Numbered from the stretch's first letter, positions 29,141-41,400 are shown. The stretch: DNA of 64,000 bases from Apostichopus japonicus (GCF_037975245.1 NC_092579.1:22266666-22330665); one strand, 5' to 3'. Numbers and translations are program-made. The notes: generated by a model from the letters alone, not told the origin.

Positions 29141-31143
29141 GTAAGCTGTCATGTGTTTTGTTTAGTACTATGATGTATGTTATTTTTAAGTAGTTAAAAT
29201 AAATATTTTCTAATTTTGATGCAATTATATCACATTATTCTGAACATCTTACTGATCATTAGCGGGAGAGGCCTCGTGTTAAACTCTGCGGTTAGCCTAA
29301 CGTATTGAGTCATGGTTCAACTACAACGTTAACCCAACACAAAGCTTTTGCATTGATATGCCTGATTTTGGAACCAGTCATTTCGTCCAAACAAAGTCAG
29401 ATTACAACAAACTGCCCAATGAGTTTAGCAAAGTTAGTAATATTGCGGAAAAACACGGCAACAACCGAATTTCGCCTTTCCAAATAGTCAAAGGTAATGG
29501 CGGAAAATTATTACTAACAACATGATCATCACATGACCACTGGCGTACTGTATGCTATGGAAGCAATCTCCATAGGCCTAAGCAATTTACGTTTAGTTTG
29601 ACGTTTTCTTTGCACTGCAGCAATGCACTGCATTGAACGTATGTAGGATCCAAGTGCATATTATAAGTGATACTGTAATAAGCCCGCCAGCTTAGGCCTA
29701 CACGTACTGCCCAAGTTATAAAAGTAGTATGTGAAAGTATTGGACACATTGTTATGATGTGATCGGTGTGGTAGCTACTGTGAATTGAACAATGTAGTCA
29801 GCGTTACCAACGGCATATGCCCAAAAAACGCTAGATTTGCAAAAGTAAAACCCCAGAAAACGCTAGATATAGATTTTCATGAACATACTGTATGTAATGT
29901 AGCCTATTACCTTCCATCACAAGTTGCACTTATTCATATGATAGACAGTTTTATGATTATTTTAACAAATTTCAAGTCATAATTGCTCAGAACCATAACA
30001 AAACAACTGTAGAATCAACAAAATTACAACTAATTCAGACGAAATTTAACTGCAAGAAACGATTATCGTCTCAATCCGCGGTAAGGCTGTGTGCGTATAG
30101 TGTGTACATAAACTCACACAATAGCCCACAGTTCCGCTCCTCACATTTTCTACATGCACACGTGCTGCACATGTACTAATAGTGGTACGGACTGGTTTGA
30201 TACAGTAAACTTTTTATGTGCAGTGGTATACGGAGTAGTATAATTAGTACAGCTAGCACATGTAACAAACAGCAAACCACAGGGAAATTTGAACAGCTGA
30301 TATAAACCTTTTCAAGCCTGCGCAATATGTTAATCGTGCAGGCGGACTTATGAAACTAAATCATTCTAAAATGTTAAGGCGTCTTGTTCTAAGTAACTGA
30401 TATAATCCTCCTCCCGGACTTAATAACAGCTCTTGCGTTATTTAATGTGAACATGGCTACTAGGTTAAACTGCACAAAACATTGTACAGCATTCTCAAAT
30501 TACTGCAAGGTACTCAGGATACAGTATTCTTTGAAAATTGTTGGTAATCTACTTGTTGTGTTAGAAAGATAGCTGTGGGGGAATGAGACTAATCTGTGGG
30601 GGTGCAAGGAAGAGCTAAACTTAACTATGTTGGGAGAATATGAATCATCTGGATTGATGAGTGTACAGCTTTAACCATAGACTTTCCCTAGTAAATAAGG
30701 TACACATACAGGTCAGTGTTCAAGTGTAATTGAGTACTGTAAGATACATGTACTATGTACAGGCCTGTGTTTCTAGATTTTAGTGGCTGTTTTATATTAT
30801 TGGCATAGACATGTGGTGCACATGGTGTACTACACATCAAGGTGCCTAATTTGACAGCCACTTTGAATTTAAACAACCTGCTTGCCTTTTCTTGCAAATC
30901 CAGACAATCATTTGTGTCCTTATCTTGTCATGATAAATATATTTCACTAAAGAGTCACTGACTTCGAAGACTCCTTTAGGAGGATTTCCTTGCTAACTAA
31001 ACCTGGCCTCCTGTTCAACACTAATGAACTGTTTCTGTTAAATTGCACATTATGAAAGCACTTGAATTAGAGTTTAACTTCCCATGGTAGTGCCTTTGCT
31101 TTGTTTAATGCAAAACTTTTTTATGCCTCTCATTTTCAAACAG
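29141..31143 (+). other. Inferred 2-kb intron of the zinc-finger locus
   Basis: Bounded by GTAAGC at the 5' end and a pyrimidine-rich TCTCATTTTCAAACAG at the 3' end. It holds only short random ORFs and lacks the (TA)n and poly(C) tracts common elsewhere in the window. Two TAGGCCTA palindromes lie at 29573 and 29693. Confidence 0.5.
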
Positions 31144-31250
31144 GTGCTGTACTTCAAGGGCAAGCAAGATTTCTTCACATTAAAGTTGGTACATTCTTAA
31201 TTGGCCTCCCTGATTTGATTGAAAATTTTAGCTGGAAGAGTCCATTGTGA
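31144..31250 (+). CDS. Exon 2 of the 46-codon ORF (stop TGA at 31248)
   Basis: It follows a good acceptor (CTCTCATTTTCAAACAG). The frame reads AVLQGQARFLHIKVGTFLIG and then LPDLIENFSWKSPL before TGA. The composition is protein-like, with a hydrophobic-glycine core. The zinc-finger start codon lies 36 nt after this stop in the same frame; the interval contains one further in-frame TGA. Both TGA codons could derive from CGA by C-to-T change, so this could be a once-continuous protein now split, or a genuine upstream ORF. The function is unknown. Confidence 0.5.
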
Positions 31251-31286
31251 CAATACTGAAATACTTTCTCAAGTCTTCAACTAAGA

Positions 31287-31619
31287 ATGGCTTCTTCTTC
31301 TTTCAGTCTTACTGATTCAGAAAATGTGTACACACAACATTCAGGCATCTTCAGATGCTGCCATTGTAGATATGAGAGCAGAACTCGAATTAACCTTCTT
31401 AACCATCTTCAAATGGTCCACTCAGGAGAACAGAACTTCAGAGTTTTCTGTGGAATTAATCATTGTGAAGCCTCATATAGTATTGTCAATTCTCTAAAAA
31501 AACACATAAGAAGGAAACATGGCAAGAACTATCTCCACACCTGTGGTTCAGAAAGATTGACAACGTCGGGCCTCAGTCCTCAGCGCCATGTCTCATTGGA
31601 TCAGGACCGAATCACTTAA
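31287..31619 (+). CDS. Two-finger C2H2 zinc-finger protein (110 residues)
   Basis: Likely a small nucleic-acid-binding nuclear protein. Finger 1 runs from Cys24 to His45 with spacing C-X2-C-X12-H-X4-H (FRCCHCRYES...). Finger 2 runs from Cys55 to His78 with C-X4-C-X12-H-X4-H (FCGINHCEASYS...HIRRKH). The remaining 32 residues are polar with no recognised domain. The ATG at 31287 has an excellent Kozak context (A at -3, G at +4). An AATAAA lies 526 nt after the stop. The reading frame continues upstream through exon 2 of the neighbouring 46-codon ORF and is broken only by two TGA codons (31248, 31257). The fingers resemble the paired divergent fingers of repetitive, transposon-associated gene families in marine animals, whose members are usually much longer. 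This may therefore be a shortened family member, an independent small gene, or the second ORF of a two-ORF mRNA. Confidence 0.72.
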   Translation: MASSSFSLTDSENVYTQHSGIFRCCHCRYESRTRINLLNHLQMVHSGEQNFRVFCGINHCEASYSIVNSLKKHIRRKHGKNYLHTCGSERLTTSGLSPQRHVSLDQDRIT

Positions 31620-32144
31620 GTGCAAAACACATTCAGATTAAGGCGGAGAACGAAGTTGTGAAGTAGACTCAATCATGGAAGGGTTTGAATGCTTCATTGC
31701 CGCCTTTTATACATTCAACATCAGCTTCCCAAAGAAAAGTAACAAGACTTTATTTTCCTGGATTTGTTATTGGGCTTTAAATCCAAAAAGATCCCAAGAT
31801 CTGTTGCAACTTTCGTAACAAAATATAAAGACTTTTAATGTTTATATGATGCAAAGCTTTGCTACCTGAGGATTTTTATCTTTTTGTGTTCGTTACTTTT
31901 ACATTTTTGTTGCACACTGTTGCAATATTTCTTGCCTTAATTAGATCACTTATGTACTTGTCGAGAGAAGACATTTCTATTTGTTTTGACGTAGAATGGG
32001 GACTTTTTCTGAATTTTGGATAATCAGAAGAAATCTCTTTGTGGGATAACAGGATGGAAAGCTCAAAGCATGTTCAGAGATTCATTGCAAAGGAAGAGAT
32101 CGGTATTTGTGTGATTTGTCATGGTGGTTAAATTATACCATCAA

Positions 32145-32150
32145 AATAAA
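32145..32150 (+). terminator. Poly(A) signal AATAAA for the zinc-finger transcript
   Basis: First canonical AATAAA downstream of the zinc-finger stop codon. Further AATAAA hexamers at 32843-32848 and 32855-32860 could give a longer 3' UTR. Confidence 0.5.
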
Positions 32151-32865
32151 GCAAGGGCTGGTTTACATAGAAACCAGCATTAGTGTTTCAGTCTGAGCTT
32201 GCCTGATTTGATCGCAAAAGTAAAGATAAGTCAAGGCCAGAATTAATTGATTTTTTAAGCTTGATTGATTACCAAATGGTTAGCATTACTGATTCAACGG
32301 TTCCAAAATACATATAAGTTTTCTGTTATTGCATTTGTTTAAATCAAAAGCTAACAGTATCACATTGCAGGATGTGCATACTTAAAGAAATCAGTGTTTT
32401 AAACATTTTGTTCTGTGTTTTGTTCATGGTTGTTTATTTATCTGTGTTAGTCATTTATCTGTGTTTCTTGTATTTCACCTAATTCAGTTTTTAGGGTTTG
32501 TCCTTGCAAATGTGTCGGTGAGGTCTCATTGAGTTTAAGTGTATAAAGTAGCTGTTTTTTAGTTAAAGTTGCCAAAATACTTTAGAGACCTATTGCAATA
32601 TTTATAAGAACCTAAGAAGATGGATTTTGTCAACTGACTTTACCACAGTAGCAGTTGTGTTTCTCTCGAAGTTAATCGTAATTTCTCATGCATTTTGCTG
32701 CTTGATTATTGTCAGAGGTTTAGTATGTCATGGGGAAGTACAGCATCAGTTTATTATCATATGTATCTTAAGAACTTCATTATCAAAAACATGGTATTTG
32801 TGTTTTGAGATGTTGGAATATGAAAGTACTCTTTACAAGTTAAATAAAAAGAGAAATAAACTCTA

Positions 32866-35800
32866 AATTTCTGTTTGTTATCATCGCTCATCTGTGTATA
32901 TCTACTAACTAGCATATCAGTACTATAAATATGTATTAGTAAGTTTACATGCCTGACCATGTAATGTTACTACTTTGGTTAGTGAAATCAGGGACAACAC
33001 TGAAAGCAGTACTTTCACTATCTGCCTAGTAATTGTAAACATTTAAACTAGTAAATCAACTGCTCCGAATCAGTATCTTTACTCAATACCGGCAAGTATA
33101 AATACTACCACGGATAGTAAAATCAGGGATCTAAGTTTACTCGCATTTGTGAGTACTTGTGTTTTCTGTGTATGGTAAGCCGAAGTAAACTCTCTGATTA
33201 AGTCTTGCGGTTATAGGGTGTTTAGCCGCTGAAATGAGGTATGATAAACCTTAACCTGTTACTCGAAATTGTTGATACTTCATTTCTGATTCTTCTCAAT
33301 TTCGTCGTCCATACGTCACCCCCCTCCCCCCCCCCCTGCCACCTTACCTTCCGAATTCCGCCTTTGGCTCTAGGCCTATGTGCTATGTCATACCCTGTTA
33401 ATGCATTTTGTCGTTAAAAATGTTATCAATCGCTTCACTTTTCGCCACATTAAGTAGCCAAAAAGCTATGTCACACAATCCGCGAACAATTTTCACCCCC
33501 CCCCCCCTTCGCCCACCCCCAATGTAGCTGAAAGTTGATTGGTTATTCATAGAGCAAAAGGTGATCATTGTTATACCAATGGTGAAGTTTTGACATGATT
33601 ATTTCCCCAACTCAAAAATTGTCCCTATTGTGCCTGTCTAACCCAACAGTTTTCTATATACAAACCATGAAAAACCGACAAAAGTCGAAGTCGGTTTTCT
33701 TTTCTATATATATTTTTTTTAGTATGCTACATGAATAGTGTATATCGTAAGACACTTTATACATATGCTGTACATATTGTATTCTGTGGGTCTGTAGTTT
33801 AAAATCGAAGGAAAACTTGAGTTTTTCAGAAAAGTCCACCCCCCCCCACGAAAGAACATGGCCCACGAGAAACCAAACGACTGATCAGCTGTCAGCCCCA
33901 GTCTTATTGCATCGAGACTGTGACTGTGTGATCATCATAAGGTGTGTGTGTGTATATATGATTCCCCTAGAAAGGGGAATGTATACCACACACAATCTTA
34001 GCCAAAAGGCCTACAGAAGCGACATATTTCAGTAATCGTGGTAATACCACTTTTGCCTTCATAGGCTAATGATTGCAAAAGAAAAGAAAAACGTGCGTAT
34101 AGGCCTATGTACATGTCTGAGTTCCTACTATAGACAGAAAGACGGTCACTCCGCTCTTCATAAATGGTTGTATAGCGTTTCTGTACACTGGAAACCGACC
34201 ATTGTAAAGAGCCATTTGTTAAACCACAGACTAACAAACAAGACCATTCCAGGAAACTTGAGTTATCGTCTCGCGTGAATACAAGCCACAGATAGATGTG
34301 TTTGTTGGATGCACACCAAGCATTCATAGATAACCACCCACCCCTATATGTATGGACGGACGAATGGACGGACGGACTTTTACAAGAGTCACTAAACAAC
34401 TCTTCTCACACTAAGTCGTGTGAGATTCGAAATTGATTTTTTTTTTGCGGTAGAGCGTTCCATTACCAGCCGATGAGTGGCATATTGGAGTTTCTACAAA
34501 CCGGCTGGACATGTTTCGAAACAAAATGACGAACTTGAGACTTCTGCTTAAAGCCTTAAAGCAATCATTTTCGATGAAACCGCTAATAATTGATTGAGAA
34601 AGAATGTTAGGGATGTTTAAAAGTAAATATTCTTCTATAGAGACTTCTAGATAATGTATAGTATAACATATAGGGATTCAAGTGACCAGAACTAGATAAC
34701 AATTAAAAGCTAGTGAGTTTTTTTTTTTTGCTCAACTATTTTTCATTAATTTTGGATATCGAGTTGATTTTATTTAACTTTTTGCTTCTTTTTTTTTGGT
34801 CACCCGGTGTTTAAAGCATTATTCGTTAACTTACAAATTAACCTTCACTCGTGATTCAAGCACTTCGTGTCAAAATGGTGAACATCTAGAGCAAAAAAAT
34901 GCTGCATAATCTATATATTCCTTTCCCTCACTCATATATAATTTTATCGTCTATAGGATAAAATAGATTGCGCTACATTCATGGGGGGTTAATATTGATT
35001 AATGATCATGTTGTCTGAACGCGGTTATACTCATAAGACAACCCAATTAGCAGTAGTAAAGCCGTGTTTCAATTACTGTTGTGTTTTCTCTATCTTTAGG
35101 GATTCAATTAAGCCGTTTATAATTACGCTATTTATCAAAACTCGTTATAGGACCATCAAAAATATTCTGAAATGTCAACTAAATCAATAATTGACTATCT
35201 TGGCAAAAGGAAGTCGAAGTTGAGAACCAAGGATTGACTTATATCTATAATTGCGCGTATATCATTGAAACAAGCCTATCTCTCTCTTGTCTCATTACCG
35301 ATTTTTTTTTTTTTTGAAATTTTATGGACAAACTATAATTCACATATGTATACGGGTGTTATAAAAGTACCGGGATTAGCATGCCATTTGCACGAGACTT
35401 CGCGTTGAAGGGTGTCACTATATTTATTTAAGGGATATTTCTTGGAAAATTGTCACTGCTGTGATTTCAATTACTACACCATGGCATTCTTTCTTTCTGT
35501 TTGAAGTAGAAGTCTGACAATGAATTAAATTTAAATGATTTGTCGATGACGTACAAAGAATGCATTGTCAATCTGTATTTCTTTGAATACCGTTGCGTTA
35601 TTTGCGGGTTACTGCGACACACCTTGAAGGATTCTATTTATTAGCGCGGGAAACCACAATGCAGGGCGGTATCAACGTTGCCCACAAATATGCTAGATAG
35701 TCAAAGAAATGGTCACCAGATTGGTCACTGAGGTTCAGATTCTTTACACACATTCTACTGTCACGATGAAACAAGGTTGTCTCTCTTAATATTTCTGTCT

Positions 35801-38800
35801 ATGAACACTGTTCTTTATGTCTGGGGGTAACATAGCGGGAGGGGGAGGGTGGGGGGGGGGGTAGCACCTATAAAGGAAAATACATTTCGAAAGTTTTAGC
35901 AATTATCAGCGAGCTAATCATAGGGGTCAATGCTCATGACCTTTAAGTCGCCCAGGTGACCATATTTCGAAGCGAGTCAATGCCAGTATAGCTAATTGAC
36001 TGACGACAGGGTTCATGGCGGAAGGCTAGGAGAGGGACGGGCTAGAGGAGGGGAGGGGTTAGTCAAGGGAGGGGTAATGGTTCTGTTTGCTCGTCATCTC
36101 ATATCCAAAGCTTTATACAACAGGGAAACCAATTGCAGGAAAATATACCCATATAAACGATGATTCAGTTCGCGATATTTCAGCGTCATAATATAATGCC
36201 AAATCTTATATTTTGTCATTGACTGTATTAAGTCTTGCTATAAGCTACTTGAATGAGTATCGTGCCCCCCCCCCCCCCCCGGTTTTCACAACTATCTGTA
36301 GAAGGCGTTGTATACACCAGTAACATCTTTGCATTGTTGTTAATGCGGCTCGCTCGGTTTCTCGTTGTACAGTCTTCTTGAATTCCAAAGCTCTAGACTA
36401 AAGTAATATATTTTGCAAATGTTTCAAGAAAAATAATTCAGTTATAATTAAAAAAGAAAAAGAAACCAGTCGAATTACAAATGATCAAATTTGTATTTGA
36501 TATAAACTAATATATTGGTCTTCTCGGTCAATAAATATTACACAACGGACACGGAATATGCTTCACTAATACAGTATAGTGCATATAGATCTTTTCTCAA
36601 ATTTACAAACACTGTACATATTTACATTAAATGTTTAAATATAGAATAGGCACACATATTCTCTTTTGTCACCTATAAAACAGGTGCCCATCGTCTCTAC
36701 TTAACAACGCTTCATTCAACAACAACAAAACAAAACAAAAAAGCCGCCTGACAGAATGAAAAGAGGGACGTGTCACATGACCGATAAGTCCTTTTTTTTA
36801 TATAGATAAACAGCGCCCGTTGACAACACAAAGAAAGAAAGAAAGAAAAAGAACATTGGGCGATACCACCTTCACAGAAAGGAGGAAATGGATTGTGATA
36901 TCACAAATGACTTTCATAATGAACAATTAGGGTATGTATGTCTGGTAAAGAAAAAAAATAAAGAACAAAAAAAAATCGCCTAACCAGAAGAATACCACGC
37001 TATGTTAACATACAACGTTTAAATAAATACTTGCAAAAACGAACGTATTATAATGAGGATAGAATTGTGTTAATAATGATGAGTAAAATACCGCTGCTGG
37101 TTGAGCCGGTCTTTCCCAAACAAGGAACTTTGCCCCCCTGTTCCAATAATCGTGTGCGGTTTTCTTTACCCCCGAGTTCTCGAACAAACAATACAGCTTA
37201 GTACTATAGAGTGGTTAGTTATGTGTGCGCATACAATGTATAATCAAATGCTTGGGTGACCTTGCTAACTTCTTGGAAACAGACATTCTAGTTTGATTAA
37301 TGGCGGCTCTTTCTTTTTACGTGCGTGCATGCTGTGTGTATGCTGTGTGTGATTTTTTTTTTCTTCTTCATCTTTTTGGCTTCGTCATTACTTGTGCGTA
37401 GAAAACGAGGTTACACAAATTCAGAGAAAAATGACGGATTGCTTATTATGAATAGAAACATGATTTGTAAATTATTTTGCTTACTTTAACACTTTCATTT
37501 CGACATTTTTTACAATTTGCAAATACTGGCGCGGTAACTCTCTCTAAACAAAAATATATATATATATATTTAAAAAAAAAGCAACGTCAAAGTGAAAAAT
37601 TTCTAACACAAAATGCTGTGTTTTCGTGTTGTCACAACACTCACACCAATACAATGAACAAGGTAAATGATATAACAACCATTTATGGTGACACTACCAA
37701 GGAGAGACCGAGTGGTTGAAATCTCACAATTATTGCTCCATTTCTATACCCTCCCCCAAGTCCCCCTTCCCCATCCCATTCTTAAAACCAGTTCCGCAAT
37801 ACCAGGCGGGAAAAAAATGGTCAACAGCTTAAAACATTGTTCTCGAAGTCTTTTTGTTAGCACAGTGACTGATATTTGAAATTTGCTTGAAAGTTAACAT
37901 TCCTATTTTTTTTCCAACCACCATTTCTGCATAGAAGATGTTGGGGGTGGAGAGGTCTGACCAAGAAATTAACACCCACATCACTTCCAGTTAAATAGTA
38001 TGTGGCGGTAGCACGATATACACAACCAGTATGACAGAAAGACCCACATTTTCGTACGGACAATAAAAAAAAATTAAAAAATGAGTCCATTTGGTACGAA
38101 CATACAATATTCATTGCTTCCTTGCCATTATTAAAATTTGCAAATTTAGCCACCGTGTAAAAAAAAAAAAAAAAAAAAAAACATGCTGCAACACTAAGTC
38201 CTTTGTATTCTGCAAACAACAAATTTTGTTATTATTCTTTCCTCATTTTGACAGTTATGCTAACTGGGACGGAAATAATGCACTACCTTTCCTTTAAAAC
38301 GAATTAGTGTTGCAGCAACCCCTACAAAATCTGAAACTATAGTTTGTTGCCTTGGTGATATTTAGTTTTTTTTCTATATTTTTCTTTTCATTCCCCCCCC
38401 CCGCCTCGTCTTCTGCCTCTTTCATTTCATTTTTTAAAGGTAAACCAAAACAATGTCTGTAAGCTTTTCCCCCAAGTAGTAATACAGTAGAGATGGTTAA
38501 ACACTTTAGGAAATAGTCAAAGTAATGTGATTAAACAGAAATTTTGCTAAAAAACCGAACAACTTTGGTTTGTTTGAGTAAATGATGTCTCAGAAAATGT
38601 ATTAAGAATTCTATAAAGTCTTTGACATTATCTGGCCTCCATAATTGAACAATGGTGGAGAAATGAGGGATAAAAAACTTATCCACTTACCATCCCCTTA
38701 ACAATGAACAATAGACTTATGTATAAAATTAATAGCTATCATTTACACACATAACAGAGTGGTGACCAAAAATACGTCCAAGGTTCTGCAGTTAAATATC

Positions 38801-39448
38801 TTACTAGAAATTTATTTCTCAAATCTCTCTCTCTCTCTCTCTCTTTTTCACATCTTTCACATTAATTTGTAAAAACATTAGTTTTGTAAGTTTTGTAAGT
38901 TTCATAATTATTTTGGCTGACAATAATTGCACAATATCATGTTTGTCTTTCAAGGCGACAAATGGCGGAATTTTCACCTCTTTAAATTTTAAAAGGGAAA
39001 AATAATTTTCACTTTCACTATTCCCTTCCTCGAATTTTCTTCTGTTCGAAAAAAAAAAAAAATTCTGTGAGGTACAACAGCAGAACTTTGGCAAGAACCC
39101 ACCACTCTCCACAGCCTCTTTTCTAATGAAAAAAAAAATCTTGTTTCTTGGCCTAGGTTTTTCTTTCTTTTTTTTCCTTTAATATAATGACACATCTCAG
39201 GGTTTTTTCCACCATACATTGATAAGCAATCACTTAATTTTCATGAGAGGGCATAAAAATTCTGGAATGAACACACAAAGAAGTGGTAGATGAAGTTGTA
39301 CAGTTAATGGAGTATCCAAAAATATATCCAAACTAACAGATTCTCAACAATAAATACAATACAGTTTTATCATTACAGTAAATTTGGGTGCACAGTAGTA
39401 CTGGTAACATCCCTCATTGGATCAAGTTCCACCTGTATGATTCTTTCA
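32866..39448. other. Non-coding interval
   Basis: Contains U2-like copy A, poly(C/G) runs at 33317, 33499, 33839, 35845, 36264 and 38393, (GAAA)n at 36830, A20 at 38161 and (CT)n at 38824. Right part may include distal SOCS 3' UTR. No other gene recognised. Confidence 0.45.
33909..34023 (-). mobile_element. U2 snRNA-derived short repeat, copy A
   Basis: On the minus strand the element opens with GTCGCTTCTGTA followed by GGCCTTTTGGCTAAGAT, which is the 5' end of U2 snRNA with a two-base insertion. A U2-like stretch resembling GTGTAGTAT (the branch-site-recognition region) follows. After about 45 nt it departs from U2 into a CCCCTTTCTAGGGG hairpin and a tail containing GATCACACAGTCACAGT. The same tail occurs in copy B at 49211, so this is a repeat family and not a decayed full-length U2 gene. 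Confidence 0.65.
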
Positions 39449-40573
39449 TTTATTTTTTAATGTTCACTAAGGTATGTGAGGTGTTGCTATCAATTTATAA
39501 TATGAGAAAGACACAAAAAAATATATTTTAAATTGACTATACTGTAGGAATTTTGTTTTACTTACATTGATTTCCATAACTAATATAAGTAACTTAAACT
39601 TAGGTATGTGAAATGTAATTTGATAACAAGATAACTGTTTAACCCCCCCCACCACCCCCACCAATAAAAAACCTAATAAATTAATGGAAGAATCTAACTA
39701 GGAAAATATGGGACTTGATCCACTTGTTTCTTATTGGGTTTTAAAATATCTCTATCAAATAAGTTAGATTCATTCACATGTAAAATTTTCTGTCATTAAT
39801 GATCGACACAGATTCAGGTTAAAACAAAAAATGACCAACAAAAAAAGAGCTGGTAATTGAGATTGTTTTAAAGCAGGCAACAGGGTTTACTGAAGCTTCT
39901 AGAATTGAGCTTGATTCTTCAGCTGACAAATTGATGACATCATCAACAAAAAAATGTTTAAAAAAAGTTAAAAGAAGCACAAGACACTGCTTTACAATAT
40001 AAAAGACAGCTAATTTTGTTAGGTCTGAAAACATTCAACATTTTTAGCTTGCATTGCTTGCATTTTCTCTCTTTCTCTCTCTCAAGAGTGAGCCCTGAAA
40101 ATGAAAATGAGAGGTATAAATTGTTGGATCGATGCTGCATGAAAACATTTTTTTGTTGTTTCATTGAAAACTGAAAAAAAAAAAATGCAAACCCTGAAAC
40201 CTGCTTAAAAGAGGCCATTAAAGTTAGAGGGGAAAAAAAAAAAAAATGCTCCGATACACCTCAAAACATGATGTGAAAGATATGGTTAAATGAGTGGGTA
40301 TTCTACCTGATAAATCTCAATACACTCCTACTAAAAACAACAACAAACAGAACACTTAACAGATTTAACACTAGGCCTCCTTTACCTAAGACTTGCCAAG
40401 GGCTTCCTCCTTGCATTGACAGATTTTCCAGCCTCACAATCAAAGAAGTTGAAAACAAAGAGATGACAAAACTGGTCCCTGTAAAAAATTCGCCCCACGA
40501 GGCCTGGACTCACTGCATCGTCTGCGCTCTCTCTCCCCATCTTCCACACGTACTCCTATCCTGATAGTATTTG
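39449..40573 (-). other. Probable 3' untranslated region of the SOCS gene
   Basis: Downstream of the SOCS stop codon the minus strand is very A/T-rich with long homopolymer runs and no open frame of note. The first canonical AATAAA on this strand is at 39449-39454 (TTTATT on the plus strand); the next is at 38811-38816, just before a (CT)n tract. A 3' UTR of about 1.1 kb, or 1.8 kb with the distal signal, is therefore expected. The end point is inferred from the hexamer alone. Confidence 0.5.
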
Positions 40574-41236
40574 CTATAGATCAAAGGGATAATCCATGAG
40601 GTAGCTCTTTAGTTTACCCGGTAAGTCTAGAGTTTTTATTTTGCCCTGTTCTTTGAGTTGGCTATTTATGGTGCACCGACATAAATGTTGTAAGGACGGT
40701 ACATCGGAACGTAGTGGCTTTTTTATGGTGGCATCGGTGTCCTTCCTGCCGGAGGGCTCCAACCAAACGAATTGACCGCTGCCTTTCCGCTGTTTCATTT
40801 TGTTAGCGTTCGTGTCTATCTCTGCCTTCGAAAGCTCTATGTAGTGTGTTATGAGTCGTACCACACAGTCGAAAGACGGGGCATTACTTTTGATGGCGTC
40901 ATCTGAGTCCAGACTAAATTTCCCCTCATCGTATTCGATTCTAACACTCGTCGTCCCTCTCGGCGTTTTAACACTTAAGGAGAACAAGTAGTTAGCGTCC
41001 GAACTGTCGCGAACTAAAAAAGTCCCGTTGTCGGCTTCACGGAGCTTTCTTTTAGCGTCCTTGTACGTCATGGCACCGTGGTACCATCCTGAGGTATACA
41101 ACGTGTTCAAAGCTGAACACAATCTGTCCATGTCTTCTTGGCTGCTTCGCCCAGACCCCGACGCACCTTCTACGACAGTTCGGACATTGCCCCGAGCATC
41201 AACACTCATTTCCCGGGGAGGCATGTGGAAAATCAT
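40574..41236 (-). CDS. SOCS2-like: SOCS2/CISH-type suppressor of cytokine signalling
   Basis: Adaptor of an ECS (elongin B/C-cullin 5-SOCS box) ubiquitin ligase that docks on phosphotyrosine of cytokine or growth-hormone-type receptors and damps JAK-STAT signalling in the cytoplasm. From the ATG at 41236 (220 codons) one sees a short N-terminus, an extended SH2 helix, an SH2 domain from GWYHGAMT (Trp 51) with the phosphotyrosine-binding arginine in FLVRDSS (Arg 76), and RIEYDEGKF. The C-terminal SOCS box starts near residue 181: BC box SLQHLCRCTIN and Cul5-box region LPGKLKSYLMDYPF. The length is close to vertebrate SOCS2 (about 200) and CISH (about 258). The frame stays open to 41389 but without an upstream ATG. 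In-frame ATGs lie at 41236, 41224 and 41209; the last has the best context (G at -3) and would give 211 residues. No intron interrupts the domains. The Cul5 box reads LPGK rather than LPxP. Family assignment is secure; SOCS2 versus CISH is not resolvable, because they share one invertebrate ancestor. Confidence 0.93.
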   Translation of the reverse strand: MIFHMPPREMSVDARGNVRTVVEGASGSGRSSQEDMDRLCSALNTLYTSGWYHGAMTYKDAKRKLREADNGTFLVRDSSDANYLFSLSVKTPRGTTSVRIEYDEGKFSLDSDDAIKSNAPSFDCVVRLITHYIELSKAEIDTNANKMKQRKGSGQFVWLEPSGRKDTDATIKKPLRSDVPSLQHLCRCTINSQLKEQGKIKTLDLPGKLKSYLMDYPFDL

Positions 41237-41400
41237 TAACGTCCCAGACAAAATTAACAGAGCACATCCACCGTACCCAGATCGCACAAGTAGACCGAAC
41301 AATGTGTTTAGTAGTTGTTTGCCTGAAGCAGTCAATAAGGTAATGTTAGCTTTTCCGACAAATTTGCCATGAACAAAATTTGTATGCAAAACGTCATTGA
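41237..41400 (-). promoter_or_regulatory. 5' flank or UTR of the SOCS gene with possible splice acceptor
   Basis: Reading the minus strand, CTTATTGACTGCTTCAG precedes the coding region at about 41330 and resembles a 3' splice site with a CTAAC branch-like motif just upstream. If it is used, the coding exon begins there and a non-coding first exon lies farther upstream. Vertebrate SOCS2 genes also have non-coding 5' exon sequence. A TATA-like ATATAAAAT is present on the minus strand near 41881-41889. Neither signal is proven. Confidence 0.3.

Noticed and set aside
38161-38180. A20 run as the tail of a processed pseudogene
   Set aside because: No coding remnant precedes it and similar A/T homopolymers are common nearby.
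41028-41372. 114-codon ORF antisense to SOCS
   Set aside because: It is the shadow of the SOCS coding region on the other strand.
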